Shown: positions 46,181-52,266 of the stretch, piece after piece
Position numbering within the stretch: position 1 is the stretch's first letter
Layout of the letters: each line of letters opens with the position of its first letter
Origin: Flavobacteriales bacterium
GTDB lineage: Bacteria; Bacteroidota; Bacteroidia; Flavobacteriales_E; Vicingaceae
Length of the DNA: 52,266 nt
Direction: 5' to 3'
NCBI GenBank assembly: GCA_020435335.1
Contig: JAGQZT010000008.1
Location: 1-52,266, forward strand
Made by a program: the position numbers and the translations under genes
The notes under the pieces: model-generated
Databases searched by the model: none
What the model was told of the DNA's origin: nothing
The model's input: the letters and a program-made list of their open reading frames with translations, nothing else

Positions 46181-46810
46181 ATGGATAAAAAAACAGAAAT
46201 CATTGCTTCTGCTACCATGTTGTTCATGAAGTATGGCATTAAAAGCCTAACGATGGATGATATTTCCAGCCACCTGGGCATCTCTAAAAAAACCCTCTAC
46301 CAGTTTGTATCCGACAAAAAAGATTTGGTTAAGCAAGGCATGGCCCTGATGATCGAACATGAAAAATCCATGCTTTGCCAGGCTATGGAAACCAGTCAAA
46401 ATGCCATTGATGAATTGATCGGTGTAACCCGATGCGTGAGTAGCGAGATCGGAGAAATGCATCCGTCGGTGATCTTCGATCTTCAAAAATACCATCCGAG
46501 TGCCTGGAAGCTGATGGAGACCCACAAGAAGAATTTTATCTATAACATGATGCTTGAAAACCTGAAAAGGGGCATTAAAGAAGGTTACTACAGGGATAAT
46601 TTGGATCCCTTTGTGATCACCAACATTTACATCGGAATGGTCGATAACGTGTTAAACCCGGAAAACCCTATCCATAAAAGCATGAGCATCGATCAGTTAC
46701 ATAAAGAAATCATCCGTTACCACATTATGGGGATTGCTAATGAAAAAGGGTTGCTGTATTTAAAAGAAGCACTTAAGAATAACGGAAATTCAAAACTAGC
46801 CATAGAATAA
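46181..46810 (+). CDS. TetR-family regulator of the RND efflux operon
   Basis: Regulator of 209 residues. The N-terminal TetR helix-turn-helix is at about 5-52 (IIASATMLFMKYGIKSLTMDDISSHLGISKKTLYQF, with the usual K-x-x-L-Y-x-x-F ending); the rest is the helical ligand and dimer domain. First gene of an operon tetR-tolC-mfp-rnd with almost no gaps, so it most likely represses its own operon until an inducer binds. The ligand is unknown. Confidence 0.92.
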   Translation: MDKKTEIIASATMLFMKYGIKSLTMDDISSHLGISKKTLYQFVSDKKDLVKQGMALMIEHEKSMLCQAMETSQNAIDELIGVTRCVSSEIGEMHPSVIFDLQKYHPSAWKLMETHKKNFIYNMMLENLKRGIKEGYYRDNLDPFVITNIYIGMVDNVLNPENPIHKSMSIDQLHKEIIRYHIMGIANEKGLLYLKEALKNNGNSKLAIE

Positions 46811-46819
46811 TTGCTGTAT

Positions 46820-48157
46820 ATGAAAAAATTATTGCTCGCCACATACTTCGTCGCCACATCGGGACTTTTCCTGGCTCAGGAAACCCAAAGTTTCAGTCTG
46901 GAACAAGCGCAGGCATATGCTTTGGAACATAACTACGAAAAGTCCAATGCCGACAACGATTTGCTGATCGCTAAGAAGAAAGTATGGGAAACAACCGGAA
47001 TCGGATTACCCCAGGTAAAAGCCGAAGCCAAACTTCAAAACTTCATTGATATCCCAACCAGCCTGGTACCGGCCAATACTTTCAACCCGGCAGCACCGGC
47101 CGACGAATACCTGGCACTGAAGTTCGGAACCGACTACAACAATAGTGTTGGTGTTACAGCTACGCAACTTTTGTTCGACGGATCATACCTTGTGGGTCTG
47201 CGTGCATCTAAAGTTTATAAGGAATTTGCTGAGAAAAACGTGGCTAAAACGGAAATTGAAGTGAAAGAACAAGTTGCTCAGGCTTATTACCTGGCTCTGG
47301 TGGCTGAGGAAAACAAACGCATCCTGGAAGAATCGGCAAAGACCACGCAAGACCTGCTCAATCAAAGTACAAAGATTTTTGAGGAAGGTCTCATGGAAGA
47401 ACAAAATGTGGATCAGCTCAAGCTAACCCTGAATGACATCAACAGCTCACTGGCCAATGCCTCCCGACAGATCAGCATCGCTAAAAACCTGCTGAAATTC
47501 CAGATCGGTTACGACATCAGCAGCGAGATCGTTCTAACCGACAACATTGAAACGTTACTGGCTTTTAAAGACAAGGAAAATGCCCTGACGAACGAATTTG
47601 ATTTCAACAACCACATCGACTACCAGATCATGAAATCGAACGAACAATTGATGAAACTGAACTGGAGTAAAGAGAAGTTTTCCTTTACCCCTTCTCTCGT
47701 GGCATTTTTTAACCACACCCAACAAAACATGAGCAACGAATTTGACATGTTCAGCGGGGGTTCCTGGTATCCGCAAACCCTTTGGGGCCTCACGTTAAGT
47801 GTGCCTATTATATTGGGAAGTACCCGTTTTGCCAAAACCAGTCAGGCCAAAATCAGCTATCAGATGGCACAGAACAACACCAGAAAGGTAGAACAGGGTT
47901 TGTTGCTTCAGGCTCAGCAAAAACAAGCAGACTACACGTCGGCTTTAGACATCTACAACAACCAGAAAGAAGGGCTCGAAATTGCCGGTAAGATCAACAA
48001 CCAATCGATCAAAAAATACAATGAAGGAATCATTTCCAGCATGGAACTGGCTCAAACACAAACGCAATACCTTCAAACGGAAGGGAAATACATTAAAGCA
48101 TTATTAGACCTGTTCAATGCCAAATCGGAACTGAACAAGGCCTTAGGAACAAACTAA
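46820..48157 (+). CDS. TolC-family outer-membrane efflux protein
   Basis: Outer-membrane channel of the tripartite pump, about 445 residues from the ATG at 46820, which begins a signal peptide (LLLATYFVATSGLFLAQ). The frame extends to a TTG next to the tetR stop, but that adds only three residues. The layout is that of the OEP family in two repeats: FSLEQAQAYALEHN at the start, long helical segments with coiled-coil pattern, the central VTATQLLFDGSYLVGLRASK and the second-half LWGLTLSVPIILGSTRFAKTSQ. Lies between tetR and the fusion lipoprotein. Confidence 0.92.
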   Translation: MKKLLLATYFVATSGLFLAQETQSFSLEQAQAYALEHNYEKSNADNDLLIAKKKVWETTGIGLPQVKAEAKLQNFIDIPTSLVPANTFNPAAPADEYLALKFGTDYNNSVGVTATQLLFDGSYLVGLRASKVYKEFAEKNVAKTEIEVKEQVAQAYYLALVAEENKRILEESAKTTQDLLNQSTKIFEEGLMEEQNVDQLKLTLNDINSSLANASRQISIAKNLLKFQIGYDISSEIVLTDNIETLLAFKDKENALTNEFDFNNHIDYQIMKSNEQLMKLNWSKEKFSFTPSLVAFFNHTQQNMSNEFDMFSGGSWYPQTLWGLTLSVPIILGSTRFAKTSQAKISYQMAQNNTRKVEQGLLLQAQQKQADYTSALDIYNNQKEGLEIAGKINNQSIKKYNEGIISSMELAQTQTQYLQTEGKYIKALLDLFNAKSELNKALGTN

Positions 48158-48185
48158 AATGAACTTATTTAATAGAGATACAAAC

Positions 48186-49322
48186 ATGAAAAAAGCAGTA
48201 TTAGCATTAAGCACAGCAGCCGTTTTGGTATCCTGCGGATCGGGAGAACAGGTGGATCAAAACATCGAGGCTCTTCAACAACGCAAGGATTCCCTGAAAA
48301 CCATTTATGAAGACATTGCGGCTCAGATTGCTCTTGTAGATGAACAACTCAAAGCACTGGACACCACGATTGTACTGCCGTTGGTGACCACCAAAACCGT
48401 GGAGAACAAACCCTTTGCACACTTTGTTGAAATTCAGGGAGCTGTGGAAACCGGAGGAAATGCCACCATTTATCCGGAGGCTATGGGAACTATCACCAGC
48501 ATCGTAGCCAAAGAAGGTCAAAAGGTCAATCAGGGGGATGTGATTCTGCGCATCGATGCCGGGATGATCCAGTCTACATTAAAAGAAGTGGAGACCAATT
48601 ACGAACTGGCCAATGAGATCTTCGAAAAGCAAGAACGCCTGTGGAAGCAAAAGATCGGTTCGGAAGTGGATTACCTGAAAGCCAAAACCAACAAGGAAGC
48701 CCTGGAGCAAAAACAAAAGACACTGCGCGAACAACTGGAAATGTATGTGGTTCGGGCACCATTCTCCGGCACACTGGATGAGATCATGCCGAAAGTCGGT
48801 GAAGCAGCCAATCCAGCCATGCCTGTTGCCAGAGTCATAAACTATGACAATACCTACATTGAAGCCGATGTGTCGGAAGATTACATCACGACCATCAAGG
48901 AAGGAACCCTGGCTAAAGTATATTTCCCATCTCTGGGTAAAGAAATTGACGCGAAGATCGACCGTACCGGCAGCTTCATCAATCCGAAGAACAGAACCTT
49001 TAAGATCCACATTTCCCTCAACGAATTGAAGGAAAACCTACAGCCAAACCTGCTCGGAGACATCCGAATCAGAGACTTCTTTCAGGAACAAGCCATTGTA
49101 ATTCCTTCCAACGTCATCCAACAAGATCGTCAGGGAAACGAATACATCTACCTGCTTGAGATCAAAGGTGCCAAACGCCTGGTGAAAAAGGCCGTACTGA
49201 AATCGGGGCTGTCGTACGATAAAGAAACGATCGTGCTCTCCGGCTTAGAAGGCGACGAAGTGTATATCGATAAAGGTGCCCGAAGTGTACAAACGGGTGA
49301 TGAAGTAGATATTATGAAATAA
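48186..49322 (+). CDS. RND efflux periplasmic adaptor (membrane fusion) lipoprotein
   Basis: HlyD/AcrA-type membrane fusion protein, about 378 residues from the ATG at 48186, giving lipobox VLVSC (cysteine 17). The upstream ATG at 48159 adds nine polar residues and fits a lipoprotein less well. Coiled coil at the N-terminus (LQQRKDSLKTIYEDIAAQI), biotinyl-lipoyl-like half motifs (GTITSIVAKEGQKVNQGDVIL and VRAPFSGTLDEI), a helical hairpin and a C-terminal beta barrel are in the usual order. It links the TolC channel with the permease. Confidence 0.93.
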   Translation: MKKAVLALSTAAVLVSCGSGEQVDQNIEALQQRKDSLKTIYEDIAAQIALVDEQLKALDTTIVLPLVTTKTVENKPFAHFVEIQGAVETGGNATIYPEAMGTITSIVAKEGQKVNQGDVILRIDAGMIQSTLKEVETNYELANEIFEKQERLWKQKIGSEVDYLKAKTNKEALEQKQKTLREQLEMYVVRAPFSGTLDEIMPKVGEAANPAMPVARVINYDNTYIEADVSEDYITTIKEGTLAKVYFPSLGKEIDAKIDRTGSFINPKNRTFKIHISLNELKENLQPNLLGDIRIRDFFQEQAIVIPSNVIQQDRQGNEYIYLLEIKGAKRLVKKAVLKSGLSYDKETIVLSGLEGDEVYIDKGARSVQTGDEVDIMK

Positions 49323-49354
49323 TCTGATTATCAAGAGATTAAAGATTTATTGAA

Positions 49355-52266
49355 ATGACGCAAGAAGAAAATCAACAGAATAACACCAAGCTGAAATCGT
49401 TCAGTTTATCAACCTTATCGGTTAAGAACAGAACCACGATTTTCGTGCTTACCGTGATCGTATTGTTAGCCGGAGCTTCCGCTTACATCTCCATGCCCAG
49501 AGAGGCCTTTCCGGAGGTGATCACTCCCGAAATTTACGTGGGAACACCTTATCCGGGAAACTCACCGAAGGACATTGAAAAGCTGATTACCAGACCGATT
49601 GAAAAGGAAATAAACTCCATTACCGGAATCGACAAGATCACGTCTTCCTCCATCCAGGGTTATTCCTCCATCCGCGTCGTATTCGATTTCAGCGTTACAC
49701 CGGATAAAGCCCTTCAGGAAGTAAAGGATGCGGTTGATAAGGCTAAAAATGATCCTGAATTTCCAACGGATCTGCCGGCAGAACCGGATGTATTCGAAAT
49801 GAACTTCAACGAGCTGACCCCCGTGATGAACGTGAACCTCTCGGGAGATTTTTCCATAGACCTGTTGGAAGACTATGCCGAGATCATCGAAGACCGTATC
49901 GAAGCGCTTCCGCAAATTACCAAAGTGGATATTCGCGGTGTTCAGGAAAAAGAAGTGAAGGTAAAGGTGGATGTGAAGAAAATGGAATCCATGCAGATCA
50001 GCTTCAACGACATCGAGAATGCCATCGCCATGGAAAACATGACCATTTCGGGAGGCGATTTGTTGGTGGATGACGTGAAAAGAACGGTTCGAACCGTAGG
50101 TGATTTCGAGGACTGGAAAGACATCGAGAACCTGATCATCAAACAGGAAAAACTGGACATTGTTTACTTGCGGGATGTGGCCGATGTAACCTTCGAAGGA
50201 AAAGACCGTGAATCGTTTGCCCGTGAATTCGGGAATCCCGTGGTGATGTGCGACGTGTTTAAGCGAAGTGGCGAAAACCTGATTGATGCTTCGGAAGCCA
50301 TCAATGAAATTATTGCCGACCTGAAGAAGAACGAGTTTCCGGAAAGCCTAACCGTAACCATTACAAATGATATGTCGGAGAAAACCCGAACCCAGGTGAA
50401 TGAACTGGAAAACAGCATCATTTTCGGGATGCTTCTCGTAATCGGTGTCCTGTTGTTCTTCCTTGGTTTGAGAAACGCCCTGTTTGTCGGGGTGGCCATT
50501 CCGATGTCGATGTTCATTGCCTTTATGATCCTCAGTGCGCTGGGTGTTACCCTCAACATGATGGTGCTGTTCTCTTTGGTACTCGCACTCGGAATGTTGG
50601 TGGATAATGGTATCGTGATCGTGGAGAACATTTATCGCCTCATGGATGAAGGATATAAACCCGTCCAGGCGGCGATCTATGGAGCAGGGGAGGTAGCCTG
50701 GCCGATCATTGCCAGTACGGCAACCACACTGGCCGCCTTCTTCCCGTTGGCCATTTGGCCGGGATTGATGGGTGAGTTCATGAAATTCCTGCCCATTACC
50801 CTCATCATCGTGCTTGGCTCCTCGCTCTTCGTAGCCCTGGTGATCAACCCGGTGTTTACGGCCGTATTCATGAAGCTGGAAGAAAAACCGGCCAACCGGA
50901 AGAAAGTACTTATCATCTCTGCGCTTATAACAGTTGTCGGGTTATTATTCTCGTTGTCCGGCGCCATGGGATTCGGAAACCTGGTGATCGCAACTGCCTT
51001 GGTAATTGTTTCCAGCACCTTCTTTTTCTCTCCGGCAACCAGAAAATTCCAGGAGTCCTTTTTACCCCGGTTGGAGAACCTGTACCAACGTTTCCTGACT
51101 TATGCGCTGAAAGGGTGGAATCCGATCAAGTTCTTATTGGGAACCATCGGGCTACTCATATTTTCATTCATTCTTTTGGGCGTTGCTCAACCTAAAGTGG
51201 AATTCTTCCCGGTTAATATGCCCAATTATCTTAATGTCTTCATTGAAATGCCGATCGGAACCGACATTGAAGCAACCAACAAAGCGGCTATTGAAGTGGA
51301 GAACAGGGTAAAAAGTTATTTTGATGAAACCATTGAAGTAGGAGGAGAAAAAATTCAGCGTAAATTTCTGGTGGAATCAATCATCGGACAGGTCGGGCAG
51401 GGAACTTCCGATCCGGCCCAGGGGGTTTCGATGGGGAATACGCCTCACAAGGCCAGGGTTACGGTTTCGTTCGTGCCCTTCGACGAGCGGGAAGGGTTGA
51501 GCACCAACCAAATCATGAATGAGGTGCGTAAACTGGTTCGCGGCATTCCCGGTGTTCAGGTTACCGTTGATAAAGATCAGGCAGGCCCTCCTCAAGGGAA
51601 ACCGATCAACATCGAAATATCGGGAGTGGATTACGAACTACTGATCGATGAGGCGGAACGCATGAAGCAATTCATCAACAAACAGAACATTCCGGGGATT
51701 GAAGAGCTGAAGCTCGATATCCAAACCGGAAAACCGGAGCTACTGATCAACATCGATCGTCAAAAGGCGAAACGATTCAATTTGTCTACCGCTCAGATCG
51801 GTTCGGCCATTCGCACCGCCCTGTTCGGAAAAGAAGTGTCGACCTACAAAGAAGGAGAAGATGATTACGACATCGTGATCCGTATGGACGACAGAAGCCG
51901 TTACAACATCGACAACCTGATGAATCAGTTGATCACGTTCAGGGATCCGTCGAACGGACAGATCAGCCAGGTGCCGATCTCCGCTGTGGCAACCCCGGTA
52001 AAATCATCCACCTACAGTGCGATCAATCGTAAAAACCTGGATCGGATGATCACGGTACAATCGAACGTATTGGAAGGCTATAATGCCAATGAGGTAGTGG
52101 CCAAGATCAAAAAAGCACTGGAACCTTACCAGGTAGAAGAAGGACACAGCTGGAAATTTACCGGACAGCAGGAAGAGCAAGCGAAAGAAATGGCCTTCCT
52201 GAGCAAAGCGTTAATGATTGCGGTGTTCCTGATTTTCCTGATTATTGTGGCGCAGTTTAATTCGGT
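49355..52266 (+). CDS. AcrB-family RND efflux permease (cut by window edge)
   Basis: Inner-membrane proton-driven pump. The frame from the ATG at 49355 stays open to the window end (970 complete codons), so the C-terminus is missing; full proteins of this type are about 1000-1150 residues. Landmarks: first membrane helix TIFVLTVIVLLAGASAYISM, MPREAFPEV and PYPGNSPKDIE of the porter domain, IIFGMLLVIGVLLFFLGL, the proton-relay helix LVLALGMLVDNGIVIVENIYRL, and a second membrane half beginning near residue 580 with IKFLLGTIGLLIFSFILLGV. The last residues, IIVAQFNS, are in the eighth-helix region. Last visible gene of the tetR-tolC-mfp-rnd operon. Substrates are unknown. Confidence 0.95.
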   Translation, partial: MTQEENQQNNTKLKSFSLSTLSVKNRTTIFVLTVIVLLAGASAYISMPREAFPEVITPEIYVGTPYPGNSPKDIEKLITRPIEKEINSITGIDKITSSSIQGYSSIRVVFDFSVTPDKALQEVKDAVDKAKNDPEFPTDLPAEPDVFEMNFNELTPVMNVNLSGDFSIDLLEDYAEIIEDRIEALPQITKVDIRGVQEKEVKVKVDVKKMESMQISFNDIENAIAMENMTISGGDLLVDDVKRTVRTVGDFEDWKDIENLIIKQEKLDIVYLRDVADVTFEGKDRESFAREFGNPVVMCDVFKRSGENLIDASEAINEIIADLKKNEFPESLTVTITNDMSEKTRTQVNELENSIIFGMLLVIGVLLFFLGLRNALFVGVAIPMSMFIAFMILSALGVTLNMMVLFSLVLALGMLVDNGIVIVENIYRLMDEGYKPVQAAIYGAGEVAWPIIASTATTLAAFFPLAIWPGLMGEFMKFLPITLIIVLGSSLFVALVINPVFTAVFMKLEEKPANRKKVLIISALITVVGLLFSLSGAMGFGNLVIATALVIVSSTFFFSPATRKFQESFLPRLENLYQRFLTYALKGWNPIKFLLGTIGLLIFSFILLGVAQPKVEFFPVNMPNYLNVFIEMPIGTDIEATNKAAIEVENRVKSYFDETIEVGGEKIQRKFLVESIIGQVGQGTSDPAQGVSMGNTPHKARVTVSFVPFDEREGLSTNQIMNEVRKLVRGIPGVQVTVDKDQAGPPQGKPINIEISGVDYELLIDEAERMKQFINKQNIPGIEELKLDIQTGKPELLINIDRQKAKRFNLSTAQIGSAIRTALFGKEVSTYKEGEDDYDIVIRMDDRSRYNIDNLMNQLITFRDPSNGQISQVPISAVATPVKSSTYSAINRKNLDRMITVQSNVLEGYNANEVVAKIKKALEPYQVEEGHSWKFTGQQEEQAKEMAFLSKALMIAVFLIFLIIVAQFNS

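Noticed and set aside
50164..50631. Long open frame antisense to the RND permease (155 codons)
   Set aside because: It lies inside the continuous permease frame, and the product is low-complexity Ser/Thr/Arg-rich.
1..52266. CRISPR array, tRNA or rRNA genes, insertion sequences, prophage or conjugative genes
   Set aside because: No direct-repeat spacing, tRNA-like clover segment, transposase, integrase or phage protein was seen on either strand by reading; a dedicated search could still find a short RNA.

Overview
The window looks like a chromosomal segment of a Bacteroidota bacterium, probably Flavobacteriales. The evidence is: type IX secretion (T9SS) C-terminal sorting domains on two proteins, a TonB-dependent receptor paired with a DUF5689-type lipoprotein, a LuxR-type regulator fused to TPRs, a class B succinate dehydrogenase with one membrane anchor, and promoter boxes of the Bacteroidota type (TAnnTTTG, in one case with TTG 19 bases upstream). 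There are about 45 protein genes, tightly packed. No rRNA, tRNA, insertion sequence, prophage or CRISPR array was seen, and no gap between genes exceeds about 250 bases.

Layout. 70-5869 (+): a secreted YwqK/MORN-like repeat protein, a 1169-residue multi-PAS histidine kinase and a LytTR response regulator, apparently one operon. 5866-10865 (-): sdhC-sdhA-sdhB followed by a small cytochrome-like lipoprotein, a CoA-binding protein and a short-chain dehydrogenase. 10975-12363 (-): a secreted von Willebrand A protein, divergent from rsmA (12418-13188, +). 13242-19765 (-): two unrecognised or YcxB-like envelope proteins, then an operon of acs, a double-VOC lipoprotein, a four-helix membrane protein and a WG-repeat lipoprotein.

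19852-27585 is the most suggestive locus. A TonB-dependent receptor, a DUF5689/choice-of-anchor lipoprotein and a T9SS-sorted OB-fold protein read leftward. Two exported endonuclease/exonuclease/phosphatase-fold enzymes, the second with a T9SS sorting domain, read rightward from the same intergenic region. I read it as a possible surface system for degrading extracellular nucleic acid (or another phosphodiester) and importing the products.

27652-32498 (+): a sensor kinase with an internally duplicated sensor region, HemW, a cyclase-family hydrolase with an altered metal motif, an Lrp regulator, a YjbR protein and a DUF502 membrane protein. 32495-36390: a TPR-LuxR regulator divergent from an unknown secreted protein, a small lipoprotein and an EamA transporter. 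36393-42309 (-): six tightly coupled genes (MMPL exporter, RfbA, NAD-dependent epimerase, polyprenyl diphosphate synthase, [2Fe-2S] thioredoxin-like ferredoxin, unknown) suggesting envelope lipid or glycan work. 42416-44134 (-): an oligopeptide-type binding lipoprotein. 44291-46066 (+): a 591-residue protein of unknown function that carries motifs like those of nitronate monooxygenase/FabK flavoenzymes plus a cysteine-rich C-terminal half. 46181-52266 (+): a TetR-controlled RND efflux operon (TetR, TolC, membrane-fusion lipoprotein, AcrB-type permease), the last gene cut by the window edge.
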